A stretch of 60,752 nt of DNA from JAXMCI01 sp046349435 (GCA_046349435.1 JAXMCI010000046.1:1-60752); one strand, 5' to 3'. Shown: positions 26,256 through 37,541, counted from the first letter of the stretch. Notes: generated from the letters alone by a model not told the origin. Translations and numbers: made by a program.

Positions 26256-28373
26256 ATGCGCACCGCGCGGCGCGCCGCGTTCCGCCTGCTCACGCTGATG
26301 CTGGTCGGCTCGGTCGCCCTGCCGGCGCTGCTGCTGGGCTCCTTCGCCTGGGTCGCCCGCGGCGAGGCGCAGCGGGCCGCGGACGAGCGCATCGACCGCT
26401 GGCTCGACGTCTTGCACGAGCAGGCGCTGAAGGTGCTGCAGACCTCCGACCTGCTGCTCGACCAGGTGGCGTCGGACTGGGGCGAGCGCGACGACGCTGC
26501 GATCCGCGCCGACGAGGCGGCGCTGCACCACCACCTCGCGACCATGGTGCAGCGGCTGCCGCAGGTGCAGTCTATCTGGCTGATCGACCGCGAGGGCTAC
26601 CCGCTCGCCTCCGACTACATCTACCCGGTGCCGCGGACGCGGCTTAGCGATCGCGACTACTTCGCCGCCCTGGTGGACAAGGACCCCGGCCTCTATGTCG
26701 GCGCGGTGCTGCAGCCGCGGCTGGCGCCCGGGGATGCGTTCTTCAGCGTCAGCCGGCGGCGTCCCTCGGCGGACGGCAGCTTCAACGGCGTGGTCGAGAT
26801 CTCGCTGCTGCCGCGCGACTTCGTGCGATTCTACGCCCAGCTCGACGGCGGCGGCGGCTTCTTCGCGCTGCTGCGCGAGGACGGCACCGTGCTGGCGCGC
26901 TACCCGGCGCCGGCCCCCGACGCCGCCGGCGGCGGGACCTCCGCGGCCCATCCGCTGGTCGCGAATGCCGCGACCGACCGGCTGACCATGGTGACGCCGG
27001 GCGACGGGGTGGAGCGGCGCATCGGCTTCCGGAGGGTCGCCGGCTACCCGGTCTATGTGGCGGCCGGGGTCGCGACCGCGGCGATCGGCGCCGACTGGCA
27101 CGCGCGCGTCTGGGGCCAGCTGGCGTTCGGCCTGCCGGCCACCCTGGTGATCTGCGGCGCGCTGGCGCTCGCCCTGCAGCGCACCCGCCGGCTCTACGCC
27201 GAGGCCGAGCGGCGCGAGGCGGCGGAGGCGGCGCTGCGCCAGTCGCAGCGGCTGGAGACGCTGGGCCAGCTGACCGGCGGCGTGGCGCACGACTTCAACA
27301 ACCTGCTGATGGTGATCAGCGGCAGCGTGCAACGGCTGCAGCGGCGCGAGCGCGACGCCCGCGACGCCCGCGCGCTGGAGATGATCGGCGCGGCGGCGCG
27401 GCGCGGCGAGGCGCTGACCCGCAAGCTGCTCGCCTTCGCCCGCCGCCAGACCCTGGCCGCCGAGCCGCTCGACCTGACGCACCGCCTGCCGGCGATGCAG
27501 GAGCTGCTGCGCCGCTCGCTGCGCGGCGACATCGAGGTGGTGCTCGACCTGCCGCCCGAGCCGTGCCGCGCCAAGCTCGATCCCAGCGAGCTGGAGCTGG
27601 CGGTGCTCAATCTCGCGGTCAATGCGCGCGACGCGATGCCGGAGGGCGGCCGGCTGACCCTGGCGCTGCGCCGGGTGACGCTCCAGGGCGAGGCCGCCTG
27701 CGACGGGCTGGTCGGCGACTTCCTGGCGCTCGCGGTCAGCGACACCGGCGCCGGGATCCCCGAAGCGGTGCTGCCGCGGGTCTTCGAGCCGTTCTTCACG
27801 ACCAAGCCGTTCGGCCAGGGCACCGGGCTCGGCCTCAGCCAGGTCTACGGCTTCGCCCGGCAGTCCGGCGGCACCGCGACCATCGCCAGCCGGCCGGGCC
27901 AGGGCGCCACGGTGACCCTCTATCTGCCGGTGACCTCGGAGCAGCCGGTGGCGTGGTCCGACGCGGCGCCGCCCGGCCCGGTGTTCGGCGGCGGCCGCAG
28001 CGTGCTCCTGGTCGAGGACGACCAGGAGGTCGCCGAGGTCGGCGCCGGGTTCCTCGACGAGCTCGGCTTCCGCTGCCATCGCGAGCCGACCGGCGAGGCG
28101 GCGCTCGCCCTGCTGCGCTCCGGCCGCCGCTTCGACCTGGTGCTGTCCGACATCCTGATGCCGGGCGGCCTCAACGGGCTGGAGCTGGCGCACCGGATCC
28201 GCTCGGAGTGGCCGGAGCAGACCGTGCTGCTCACCACCGGCTACAGCCCGAGCGCACAGCAGGCCGTCGCCGAGGGCTTCGTGGTGCTGCGCAAGCCCTA
28301 TGACGCGGCGGCGCTGCGCGCCGCGCTGGCCCGCCTGCCGGGCGGCGCAGGCCGGTCGGCCGCGGCCTCCTGA
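26256..28373 (+). CDS. Hybrid sensor histidine kinase with dCache sensor and receiver domain
   Basis: A 705-residue membrane sensor. A membrane segment (LLTLMLVGSVALPALLLGSFAW) and a second (QLAFGLPATLVICGALALAL, about 288-308) flank a periplasmic dCache-like domain (SIWLIDREGYPLASD, DRDYFAAL, GLYVGAVLQPR). The H-box GGVAHDFNNLL places the phospho-accepting His at 345. The ATPase part has LAVNARDAMPEGG, VSDTGAGIPEAVLPRVFEPFFTTK and GTGLGLS. A C-terminal receiver has DLVLSDILMP with Asp632. The HDFNN type commonly signals internally to the receiver. No separate response regulator is adjacent; the LysR gene 29 bp downstream may be co-transcribed. The ligand is unknown. Confidence 0.93.
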   Translation: MRTARRAAFRLLTLMLVGSVALPALLLGSFAWVARGEAQRAADERIDRWLDVLHEQALKVLQTSDLLLDQVASDWGERDDAAIRADEAALHHHLATMVQRLPQVQSIWLIDREGYPLASDYIYPVPRTRLSDRDYFAALVDKDPGLYVGAVLQPRLAPGDAFFSVSRRRPSADGSFNGVVEISLLPRDFVRFYAQLDGGGGFFALLREDGTVLARYPAPAPDAAGGGTSAAHPLVANAATDRLTMVTPGDGVERRIGFRRVAGYPVYVAAGVATAAIGADWHARVWGQLAFGLPATLVICGALALALQRTRRLYAEAERREAAEAALRQSQRLETLGQLTGGVAHDFNNLLMVISGSVQRLQRRERDARDARALEMIGAAARRGEALTRKLLAFARRQTLAAEPLDLTHRLPAMQELLRRSLRGDIEVVLDLPPEPCRAKLDPSELELAVLNLAVNARDAMPEGGRLTLALRRVTLQGEAACDGLVGDFLALAVSDTGAGIPEAVLPRVFEPFFTTKPFGQGTGLGLSQVYGFARQSGGTATIASRPGQGATVTLYLPVTSEQPVAWSDAAPPGPVFGGGRSVLLVEDDQEVAEVGAGFLDELGFRCHREPTGEAALALLRSGRRFDLVLSDILMPGGLNGLELAHRIRSEWPEQTVLLTTGYSPSAQQAVAEGFVVLRKPYDAAALRAALARLPGGAGRSAAAS

Positions 28374-28402
28374 GCCGGCCGGCGCTGCGGGACACCGGCG
28401 GC

Positions 28403-29329
28403 ATGGACCGGCTCGACGCCATGCAGGTCTTCGTCGCCGTGCTCGATTGCGGCAGCCTGGCCGGCGCGGCCCGGCGGCTCGGCCGCTCGCCCGCCGCGGT
28501 GACCCGGGCCGTCGCCGCCCTGGAGCGCCGGCTCGGTGCCCGGCTGCTGCACCGGACGACGCGGGTGGTGAAGGCGACCGCCGCCGGCGAGCGCTTCGCC
28601 GCCGCCAGCCGGCGCATCCTCGCCGAGCTCGATGCCGCCGCAGCCGAGGCGGCCGGCGAAGCGACGGCGCCGCGCGGCGAGCTGGTGGTGGCTGCGCCGC
28701 TGGTCTTCGGCACCCGCATCCTGCGGCCGCTGCTCGACGCCTTCCTCGATGGCCAGCCGGCGGTGCGCGCCCGGCTGCTGCTGCAGGACCGGCCTGTCGA
28801 CCTCGTCGAGGACGGCATCGACGTCGCGCAGCGCATCGCGCGACTGCCCGATTCCGGCCTGATCGCCACCCGGGTCGGCGAGGTCCGCCGCCTGGTCTGC
28901 GCCGCCCCGGCCTATCTCGCGCGGCGGCCGGCGCCGGCCAGCCCGGCCGAGCTCGCCGGCCATGACTGCATCCTGCCGAGCGGCGCGGAGGCGGCGGCGC
29001 GCTGGAGCTTCGAGCCGCCCGGCCGGCCGCCGGAGACGGTGCGGCTGCAGCCGCGGCTCGCGGTCGACGGCGCCGACGCGGCGCTGGCCTCGGCGGTCGA
29101 GGGCCGGGGCATCACCCGCATCCTGTCCTACCAGGCCGAGCGCGAGATCGCCTCCGGCCGGCTGGCGGTGATCCTGCGCGACTTCGAGCCGCCGCCGGTG
29201 CCCGTCCAGCTGGTCGTGCCGGAAAGCCGCCGCGGCGTCGCCCGGGTACGCGCCTTCCTCGACTTCGCCGCGCCGCGGCTGCGGCGCGAGCTGGCGCGCA
29301 TCGCCCGCGCCGTCGCCGGGGCCGCGTAG
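28403..29329 (+). CDS. LysR-family transcriptional regulator
   Basis: A 308-residue DNA-binding regulator. The N-terminal winged helix reads MDRLDAMQVFVAVLDCGSLAGAARRLGRSPAAVTRAVAALERRLGARL in pattern (helix-turn-helix with the usual AARRL, and LLHRTTR). It is followed by a LysR substrate-binding domain (GELVVAAPLVFGTRILRPLLDAFL, GLIATRVGEVRRLVCAAPAYL). It begins 29 bp after the hybrid kinase gene on the same strand and ends 9 bp before the convergent aminotransferase gene, so its target cannot be told from position alone. Confidence 0.93.
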   Translation: MDRLDAMQVFVAVLDCGSLAGAARRLGRSPAAVTRAVAALERRLGARLLHRTTRVVKATAAGERFAAASRRILAELDAAAAEAAGEATAPRGELVVAAPLVFGTRILRPLLDAFLDGQPAVRARLLLQDRPVDLVEDGIDVAQRIARLPDSGLIATRVGEVRRLVCAAPAYLARRPAPASPAELAGHDCILPSGAEAAARWSFEPPGRPPETVRLQPRLAVDGADAALASAVEGRGITRILSYQAEREIASGRLAVILRDFEPPPVPVQLVVPESRRGVARVRAFLDFAAPRLRRELARIARAVAGAA

Positions 29330-29338
29330 GCCGGCCGC

Positions 29339-30577
29339 TCAGCCCTGGCGCGCCGCCAGCTTGCGCGCCGCCGCGCGATAGGCCTCGACCACCGCGGCGT
29401 AGTCGGCGGCGCCGTGCGCGAAGGAGGTGAAGATGCGCCCCCAGCCGCTCGGGATGGTGACCACCCCCTGGCGCCGCAGCTCGAGATGCAGCTCGGCCGA
29501 GAGCTCGGCCCGGATCAGCGGCTTGGCCTCTTCGTAGCGGGTCGGCGGCGTCGCCGCGAACCACAGGCTGAAGACGTCGCCGATGCCGGAGGTCGAGACG
29601 GTCATGCCGGCGTCCTTGAAGGCGTCGACGATGCCGGCGCGCAGTTCCGCGCCGCGGGCGAGCAGGGCGGCGTAGTCGGACCCGCGCAGCGTGTCGAAGG
29701 TCGCCAGCACCGCGGCGGTGACCAGCGGATTGCCGTGATAGGTGCCGGCCCGCGTCGCCCGACCGTCGACCACGGCGGCGAAGGCCGCCTCGGTGCCGAG
29801 CACGGCGGCCACCGGCACGCCGCTGCCGATCGCCTTGCCGAGCGTCACCAGGTCGGGCTCCAGGCCGAAGCGGTGGCAGGTCGGGCCGGCATGCAGCCGG
29901 AGGCCCATCAGCACCTCGTCGGAGATCACCATCGCGCCGTGCCGGCGGCAGATCCGGCCGACCGCCTCGAGATAGCCGGGCTCGGCCTGCAGCGAGCCGG
30001 CATTGGCCAGCATCGGCTCGATCAGCACCGCCGCGATGTCGCCGCTCTCGGCGAACAGCGCCTCGAGGTCGGCGAGGTCGTTCCAGCGCAGCAGCGTCAT
30101 GTTGTTGACGTAGGGCCGCGGCCCGGAGAGGTCTGCCTCGGGCGAGCCGCTCCAGCCGAAGGCGAGCTCGTCGTACCAGCCGTCGAAGCCGGCGGCGATC
30201 TTGGCGACGGTGCGCCGGCCGGTGCTCCGGCGGGCGATGCGGCAGGCGAGGTGCACCGCCTCGCTGCCGGTGGTGAGGAAGGTGGCCCGGGTGAGCGGCC
30301 CGGCCTCGCGCACCATGGCCTCGGCCGCCTCGGCCTCGAGCTCGTGCGAGAAGCCCGGCATCGAGCCGCGCTCCAGCGCCCGGGTGCAGGCCTCGACCAC
30401 GGCCGGATGGGCATGGCCGAGGATCGTCGCCCCCATCGCCATCGCCAGGTCGACATAGCGGCGGCCCTTGCCGTCGATCAGCGCCGGGCCCTGGGCGCGG
30501 GCGACCAGGAACGGCTCGCCGTCGAGATCCGGCAGGCGGCGGATCATGCTGGAGATCTTACCGGGCAGCGCGTTCAT
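29339..30577 (-). CDS. Class III PLP-dependent aminotransferase (glutamate-1-semialdehyde aminomutase-like)
   Basis: A 412-residue cytosolic enzyme. Motifs: YVDLAMAMGATILGHAHPAVVEA, TTGSEAVHLACRIARRSTGR, VLIEPMLANAGSL, VISDEVLMGLR (PLP Asp) and LVTLGKAIGSGVPVAAVLG with the Schiff-base Lys. The ATG at 30577 has GGGAGGAAGAGC immediately upstream, a strong ribosome site; the long open frame before it is a shadow of the permease gene. As the last gene of the transport operon, it most likely deaminates or transaminates the imported compound or a derived aldehyde. Class III enzymes act on omega-amines and amino-alcohol-derived substrates; the real one is not readable. Confidence 0.9.
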   Translation of the reverse strand: MNALPGKISSMIRRLPDLDGEPFLVARAQGPALIDGKGRRYVDLAMAMGATILGHAHPAVVEACTRALERGSMPGFSHELEAEAAEAMVREAGPLTRATFLTTGSEAVHLACRIARRSTGRRTVAKIAAGFDGWYDELAFGWSGSPEADLSGPRPYVNNMTLLRWNDLADLEALFAESGDIAAVLIEPMLANAGSLQAEPGYLEAVGRICRRHGAMVISDEVLMGLRLHAGPTCHRFGLEPDLVTLGKAIGSGVPVAAVLGTEAAFAAVVDGRATRAGTYHGNPLVTAAVLATFDTLRGSDYAALLARGAELRAGIVDAFKDAGMTVSTSGIGDVFSLWFAATPPTRYEEAKPLIRAELSAELHLELRRQGVVTIPSGWGRIFTSFAHGAADYAAVVEAYRAAARKLAARQG

Positions 30578-30612
30578 GCTCTTCCTCCCAAAGCCGCGGG
30601 CAGCGGCGAAGC

Positions 30613-32332
30613 TCAGGCGTCGGCCTTCTGCGACATCGAGGAGGCCAGCAGGCGCTGGCCGGCGATCACCAGCAGCAGCGAGACCAGCCCGATGATGGTG
30701 AAGATCGCGTTGACCGAAGGCGTGAAGCCGAAGCGTGTCTGGTTCCAGACATAGATCGGCAGGGTCGGGGTCGAGCCGTAGAGGAACAGGCTGACCATCA
30801 CCTCGTCGATCGACAGGGTGTAGCCGAGCAGCGCGCCGCCGACCACGGCGCTGCGGATCATCGGCAGCTGGATGCGCCACAGCGTCGCCCACGCATCGGC
30901 GCCGAGGTCGCGCGAGGCGAGCGCGAAGTTGGGATCGACCCGGCGCAGCCGGTTGGCGACGACCAGCAGGATCACCGGCATGACGAAGACGAGGTGCCCG
31001 AGCAGCAGCCGGCCGAAGCCCGGCGGGACCTGGAGCACCGAGGCGGTCATCACCATCGCGATGCCGAGCACCACGCCGGGCACGGCGAGCGGCAGGGCGA
31101 TGACGTTCTCGACGATCGCCGAGAGGCGGCCCTGCCAGGCGGCGAGCAGGAAGGCGAAGGCGGTGCCGATCACCGCCGACAGCCCGGTGACGATCAGCGC
31201 CAGCCGCAGGCTCAGCCACATGGCGTCGAGCAGCGGCGCATTGCCCGGCAGCGCCGCGTACCATTTCAGGGTGAAGCCGGCCCAGGGCAGCGCCTGGACC
31301 GTCGCGTCGTTGAAGGAGAACAGCCCGATCACCACCAGCGGCGCGTAGAGATAGACATAGGGCAGCAGGAACAGGAGCAGCCCGGCGACGCGGAGGAGCT
31401 TCTGCCCGGGCCCGAGGGCGGACCAGGCGGGGATGCGCGGCGGCGCGCCGGCATCGGCCTCGGTGAGGATGCCGCGCGAGCGGTTGAGCCAGAGCAGCAG
31501 CGCGACCAGCCCGATCACCAGCACGAGCAGGTAGACGGACATCGCGGCGCCGCGCGGCCAGTTGCCGGAGATGCCGAACTGCGACTGGATGGCCGAGCCC
31601 AGCATGGTGCCGCTGAGGCCGCCGACCATGGCGGGGGTGACGAAGTCGCCGACCGCGATCAGCAGGGCGAGCGCGAAGCCGATCGCCGTGCCCTGCCGGG
31701 TCAGCGGCCAGATCACGCTGGTGAAGGTGCGCCACGCCGAGGCGCCGTTGTCGCGCGCCGCCTCGACCAGGCTCTGCGGCACCCGCTCGATCGCCGTGTA
31801 GGCGGCGATGAAGACATAGGGGATGGCGATCGAGACCAGGGTGAGGACGACCGAGAAGGTGGTGTAGAGGAGCCACTGGCTCGGCTTGTCGACCAGCCCG
31901 GTGGTGAGCAGGAAGCTGTTCAGCAGGCCGCGCTCGCCGAGGATCACCCGCCAGGCGAAGATCCGCATCAGCAGGCTGATCCACAGCGGGATGACGATCA
32001 GCAGCGCCGCCAGCGCCTTGCCGCGCACCAGCCGCCGGCTGATGTAGAAGGCGAGCGGATAGGCGATCGCCGTCGCCACCGCGGCGGCGCCGAGCGAGAC
32101 CAGCAGCGTCTTGAAGGCGAGATACTGGACGGTGTAGGAGCCGAGCACCGAGAGATAGTTCTTCAGGCTCGGCTCCCAGATCACCGCGCCGCCCGAGGAC
32201 TGCATGAAGCTGGTCAGCACCAGCAGCAGGTTGGGCGCGACCACCAGGAGCAGCAGCCAGAGATAGACCGGCGTGCGGAACAGCTGCACGCGATCCAGCC
32301 GCAGCGCCGTGGCGGGCATGGCGGCCACCGCC

Positions 32333-32340
<8 letters not shown>
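30613..32340 (-). CDS. Single-chain ABC permease, PotB and PotC halves fused
   Basis: A 575-residue inner-membrane protein. The first half (YLWLLLLVVAPNLLLVLTSF, then an EAA-type loop EAARDNGASAWRTFTSVIWPL near residue 195) matches PotB-like permeases. The second half (LLFLLPYVYLYAPLVVIGLFSFN, and a loop ASRDLGADAWATLWRIQLPM near 475) matches PotC-like permeases. The two are joined by about 30 residues at 290-320 (LNRSRGILTEADAG). These are usually separate genes of about 280 residues. The start overlaps the ATPase gene end by 8 bases. Together with the PotA-like ATPase and two binding proteins it imports a polyamine-like or other small cationic or organic solute (inference). Confidence 0.93.
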
Positions 32341-33424
<1,084 letters not shown>

Positions 33425-33430
33425 GCCGGG

Positions 33431-34552
33431 CTAGAGCGTCCCGGACTTGAAGGCGTTCCAGATCTCCAGCCGCTTGTCGAAGTCCTCCGGGGTCTGCAGG
33501 ACCGACATGCGCGCCCAGAACTTCGGATCGACGGCGGACGCGATCTCGGTCTTCTCGATCACCGCCGCCGGGACGCCATTGGCCCTTGCTTCGGCCTCCG
33601 AGATCACGCCGTTGCCGCCGTGGTCGGAGATGAACTTGACCTGCCAGTCCAGCGACAGGCAGTGATTGACGAAGTCGTAGACCTCCTTGCGCTGCCCGGA
33701 GTGCCTGGTCAGCACCGCGTTGTCGACCCAGGCGGGCGTGCCCTCCTCCGGATAGGTCACCTGCACGTTCCGGCCGCGACCACGCAGGTCGTTCCCGATC
33801 GAGATGTTCTGGCAATACGCGATCTCGGCGTCGCCCGCGAGGAACTTGCTCGCCATGTCGTCGTAGCCGCTGGAGATGGCCCGGATCTGCGGGCGCAGGC
33901 GGCGCAGGGCCTCGGACACGGTCTCGAAATCGGCATCCGTCAGCTTGTAGGGATCCTTCACCCGGCAATAGAGCGCGATCATCGGGATGTTGACATAGGC
34001 GTCGTCGAACGTGCTCACCTTGCCGGTGTGCTTCGGATCCCAGAGCGCGCCCCAGCTCTTCGGCTCCGGCATCTTGTCGGCGTCGTACATCAGCGGCTGG
34101 GTGCCCCAGCAATAGGGAATGCCGTAGACCGCCCCGCTCATATGGTTGAACGTCTTCCAGTCCAGCGACGGCATGATGTTCTTGATGTTCGGCACTCGCG
34201 AGAAGTCGATCGGCTCGACGAGATCGGCCTGGATGTAGCGCGGGATCGATCCGGTGTCGAAGTAGATCACATCGGGCTTGATCGCGCCGGAGCGGGTCTG
34301 CGCGTACATCTCGTCGACCGAGCCGGCGCGGATCACCTTCACCTCGACTCCCGCCTTCTTGGCGTAGGCCGCGACCGGCGCATCGTCCTGGTAGGTTTCC
34401 CAGGTCAGGATGGTGACGGTCCCGGTATCCGGCTGCACCGGGAGATCCTCGGCACGAGTCCGTCGGGGCAATCCGAGTGCGGCCATGCCGCCCAACGACA
34501 CCCCCAGCTGCAATGCACGGCGCCTCGAGATCGTCATGCTGTTCTCGCTCAT
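33431..34552 (-). CDS. Spermidine/putrescine-type periplasmic binding protein 1
   Basis: A 373-residue periplasmic solute-binding protein. It has a twin-arginine-like signal (TISRRRALQLGVSLGGMAAL, then RTRA|ED as a possible cleavage region) and PotD/AfuA-type motifs: VTILTWETYQDD, DVIYFDTGSIPRY, YGIPYCWGTQPLMYD, and a C-terminus RLEIWNAFKSGTL. The ATG at 34552 is chosen for the signal peptide and for GGGAGGGAGCGGAG upstream. It shares architecture and nearly the same C-terminus with the neighbouring binding protein, so the pair arose by duplication. Both serve the single downstream permease. Confidence 0.93.
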   Translation of the reverse strand: MSENSMTISRRRALQLGVSLGGMAALGLPRRTRAEDLPVQPDTGTVTILTWETYQDDAPVAAYAKKAGVEVKVIRAGSVDEMYAQTRSGAIKPDVIYFDTGSIPRYIQADLVEPIDFSRVPNIKNIMPSLDWKTFNHMSGAVYGIPYCWGTQPLMYDADKMPEPKSWGALWDPKHTGKVSTFDDAYVNIPMIALYCRVKDPYKLTDADFETVSEALRRLRPQIRAISSGYDDMASKFLAGDAEIAYCQNISIGNDLRGRGRNVQVTYPEEGTPAWVDNAVLTRHSGQRKEVYDFVNHCLSLDWQVKFISDHGGNGVISEAEARANGVPAAVIEKTEIASAVDPKFWARMSVLQTPEDFDKRLEIWNAFKSGTL

Positions 34553-34676
34553 CTCCGCTCCCTCCCCTTGCCGGCACCTCGGCCGGCGATGCTGCACGCT
34601 TGATCTGCGGCTGAGATGCCCGCCCCATGGCCAGGCTGCACACGGGACGGGCCGAGGTCGATCGAGCAGGCCACCG

Positions 34677-34693
34677 CCGGGCTCGCAGCCCGG
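34677..34693. other. Hairpin between the two binding-protein genes
   Basis: CCGGGCT-CGC-AGCCCGG is a perfect 7-bp stem in the 200-bp gap after binding protein 2. Such hairpins can protect the upstream transcript of highly expressed binding proteins. The rest of the gap (34,553-34,753) shows no gene. Confidence 0.35.
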
Positions 34694-34753
34694 CATGATT
34701 CGGCATGGCTCAGGCTCCGGGAACCCCGCTCGATCACGAGGAGCCTCGGGCCT

Positions 34754-35854
34754 CTAGAGCGTGCCCGCCTTGAAGGCGTTCCAGATCTCCAGCCGCCGGT
34801 CGACGTTCTCCGGGTTCTGGAAGAAGATCATCTTCTTCCAGAACTCGGGGTCCTTCATCGCCGGGATGTTGGTGCGCTTCAGCTTGTCGGCGGGCACCCC
34901 GGCCTTCTGCGCCTCCTCGAGGCTGAGGATGCCGTTGTTGCCCGACTTGGCGATGAAGCGCGCCTGCCAGGCCGGCGTCAGCATCTCGTTGACGAAGTCG
35001 TAGACCACCGGGCGCTTGACCCCGGTCGGCGTCAGCGCGGCGCAGTCGATCCAGGCCAGCGTGCCCGGCGGGAAGGCGTAGTCGACCGGCTTGCCCTGGT
35101 CCTGCAGCGAGAACACCGAGTAGATGTTCTCGCAATAGCCGATATCGGCGTCGCCCGAGGCGAAGATCGCCGTCTGGTCGTCGAAGCCGCGGGCCAGGGT
35201 CTTGATCTGGCCGCGCAGGTCGCGGAACTCCTTGGCCAGCTGCTCGAACTCGGCGTCCGTCAGGTTGAACGGATCCTTGGCCTTCATCGCGATCGCCACC
35301 ATGGGCACGACCGTGTAGGAGTCGTCGGGGATGCTGACCCGGCCCTCGTACTGCTTGTCCCACAGCGCGTGCCAGTCGTTCGGCACCGGGTTGATCTTCT
35401 GCGTGTTGTACATCAGCGGCTGGGTGCCCCAGTTGTAGGGCACGGCCATGACCTCGCCGCCGACCGTGGTCACCTTCGGGAAGTTCATGCCGGCGGCGAT
35501 GTTGGCGGCATTGGGGAACTTGGCGGGATCGACCGGCACGATCACGCCGGCCTTCTTGAAGCGCTCGATCGAGCCGGTGTCGACGATGGTCATGTCGGCG
35601 ACGATCGCGCCGGAGCGCAGCTTCTCGTAGGACTCGTCGTTCGACCCGATGCGCGTGACGTTCGTCTTCACGCCGGTCTTGTCCGACCACTCCTTCAGCC
35701 AGTCGTCGTCGTGATAGGTCTCCCAGGTCAGGAAGGTGATCTCCTCCCCGGCATGGGCGCGCGAGGCGAACCTGCTGGTCGCCGCCAGCACGCCCGCGGC
35801 GGCGCCCGCCTGCAGGACGCGCCGGCGCGACAGTGACATGCTCCTGCTGCTCAT
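34754..35854 (-). CDS. Spermidine/putrescine-type periplasmic binding protein 2
   Basis: A 366-residue periplasmic binding protein. It has a Tat-like signal SLSRRRVLQAGAAAGVLAAT, with RAHA|GE as a likely cleavage site. The mature part carries EITFLTWETYHDDDW, MTIVDTGSIERFKKAG, AVPYNWGTQPLMYN and ends RLEIWNAFKAGTL, as in its paralogue downstream. The ATG at 35854 has GAGGAGG about 9 bases upstream and immediately precedes the signal. It lies 58 bp after the GMC oxidoreductase gene. Two diverged receptors for one permease suggest a transporter handling two related solutes. Confidence 0.93.
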   Translation of the reverse strand: MSSRSMSLSRRRVLQAGAAAGVLAATSRFASRAHAGEEITFLTWETYHDDDWLKEWSDKTGVKTNVTRIGSNDESYEKLRSGAIVADMTIVDTGSIERFKKAGVIVPVDPAKFPNAANIAAGMNFPKVTTVGGEVMAVPYNWGTQPLMYNTQKINPVPNDWHALWDKQYEGRVSIPDDSYTVVPMVAIAMKAKDPFNLTDAEFEQLAKEFRDLRGQIKTLARGFDDQTAIFASGDADIGYCENIYSVFSLQDQGKPVDYAFPPGTLAWIDCAALTPTGVKRPVVYDFVNEMLTPAWQARFIAKSGNNGILSLEEAQKAGVPADKLKRTNIPAMKDPEFWKKMIFFQNPENVDRRLEIWNAFKAGTL

Positions 35855-35912
35855 CGAAACGGCCTCCTCGTCAATGCGGCCGGCCTGTCGGAGGTCGGCC
35901 CTGGTCATCCCG

Positions 35913-37541
35913 TCAATGGACGCTGCGGCCCTGCCGGCGGTCTGCGAGCACCAGCTCGGCCGCCTTCTCGCCGATCATCATGCAGGGTGCGTTGAGATTG
36001 CCCGACGTCACCGCCGGCATGATCGAGGCATCCGCCACCCGCAGGTTGGCGACGCCGCGCAGCTTGAGCGCAGGATCGACCACCGACCCGGCATCGCTAC
36101 CCATCCGGCAGGTGCCGGCAGGATGGTATATCGTGCCGGCATGGGCAGTCAGGTAGTCGACGACCTCGGCTTCGCCGACCTCGTTCCAGCCGGGCTCGAG
36201 CGGCCGCGTGCCGAGGCCGGCGAGCGGCGCAGCGGCGACGATTGCGCGGACCCGCCGGACGCCGCGCGCCAGCCGGTCGCGATCGTCGGGATCGCCGAAC
36301 AGGCGGTGATGGATGGCCGGCGGCTCCTCGGGCCGCGCGCTCCTGAGGCCGATATGGCCGCGGCTGAGCGGGCGGCAGACGCTGGCGATGACGGTGAAGG
36401 AGTTCTCCTTCAGGATCAGATCGCCTTCCCCCGCCACGAGGTAGCCGGCGGGCGTGACATGGATCTGGATGTCGGGCAGGTCCAGCGCCGGGTCGGAGCG
36501 CAGGAATCCAACGACATGGGCATCCGGCGTGCAGGCCGGGCCGCGGCCGCGCAGCAGCCAGTTGGCGCCGTGCAGCAGCTTCTTCCAGGCGGCCATCTCG
36601 CTGTTGTAGGTCGGCACCGCGGTCGTCCAGGTCATCGCCAGCCCGGGATGGTCCTGCAGGTTGCGCCCGACCTCAGGCCGCGCCACGGCGACGGCGATGC
36701 CGTACCGCCGCAGCTCCTCCGGGTCGCCGATGCCGGACAGCATCAGCAGCTGCGGCGAGGCGATGGCGCCGCTGCTGAGGATGATCTCGCCGGCCACCGG
36801 CAGCGTGCAGCGCCGGCCGGCGATCTCGGCCTCGAGACCGACCGCCCGGCCCTGCTCGACGCGGATGCGCCGCGCCAGGCTGCGCGTCGAGACGACGAGG
36901 TTGGGACGCCGGCGCACCGGGTCGACGAAGGCCTTGGCGGCGCTGCAGCGCCAGCCGCCGGCCTGGGTCGCCTGGACGTAGCCGAAGCCTTCGACCCCCG
37001 GGCCGTTCACGTCGGCATTGACGGGGTGGCCGCAAGCCTCGGCCGCCTTCAGGAAGGCGCGGGCGATCGGGTGCGGCGCCTCGAGGTCGGCGACCTTCAG
37101 CGGGCCGCCGACGCCGTGGCGATCGGAGGCGCCGCGGACATTGTCCTCCTGCCGCTTGAACAGCGGCAGCACATCGTCCCAGCCCCAGCCGACGCAGCCC
37201 ATCTGCCGCCAGAAATCGTAGTCCTGCGGGAAGCCGCGGACGTAGAGCATGCCGTTGATCGAGCTGCTGCCACCCATCACCCGGCCGCGCGGCCAGGTGT
37301 TGGTGCGGCCGCCCAGCGTCGGGTCCGGCTCGACCGGATACATCCAGTCGAACCGCGGATTGCCGATGCCCTTCACATAGGTGGCGGCCGGCATCTGGAT
37401 GACGATCGACTTATCGGATCCGCCCGCCTCGAGCAGCAACACCTTGTTGCCGGGATCCGCGGACAGTCGGTTGGCCAGGACGCAGCCGGCGGAGCCGGCG
37501 CCGACGACGATGTAGTCCCAGGTCGTGCTATCCAGCGACAA
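35913..37541 (-). CDS. GMC-family FAD oxidoreductase (choline dehydrogenase-like)
   Basis: A 542-residue flavoenzyme. N-terminal FAD site IVVGAGSAGCVLANRL; GMC signature 1 GRVMGGSSSINGMLYVRG; signature 2 region SSGAIASPQLLMLSGIG; catalytic His region HPAGTCRMG; C-terminal SGNLNAPCMMIGEKAAEL. The start is assigned to TTG at 37541 (MSLDSTTWDYIVVGAG) because GGAG sits 7 bases before it, it is 11 bp after the SDR stop, and there is no ATG near the FAD motif. GMC enzymes oxidise alcohols to aldehydes or ketones. Within this operon it probably oxidises the imported polyol or amino alcohol (inference). Confidence 0.92.
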   Translation of the reverse strand: MSLDSTTWDYIVVGAGSAGCVLANRLSADPGNKVLLLEAGGSDKSIVIQMPAATYVKGIGNPRFDWMYPVEPDPTLGGRTNTWPRGRVMGGSSSINGMLYVRGFPQDYDFWRQMGCVGWGWDDVLPLFKRQEDNVRGASDRHGVGGPLKVADLEAPHPIARAFLKAAEACGHPVNADVNGPGVEGFGYVQATQAGGWRCSAAKAFVDPVRRRPNLVVSTRSLARRIRVEQGRAVGLEAEIAGRRCTLPVAGEIILSSGAIASPQLLMLSGIGDPEELRRYGIAVAVARPEVGRNLQDHPGLAMTWTTAVPTYNSEMAAWKKLLHGANWLLRGRGPACTPDAHVVGFLRSDPALDLPDIQIHVTPAGYLVAGEGDLILKENSFTVIASVCRPLSRGHIGLRSARPEEPPAIHHRLFGDPDDRDRLARGVRRVRAIVAAAPLAGLGTRPLEPGWNEVGEAEVVDYLTAHAGTIYHPAGTCRMGSDAGSVVDPALKLRGVANLRVADASIMPAVTSGNLNAPCMMIGEKAAELVLADRRQGRSVH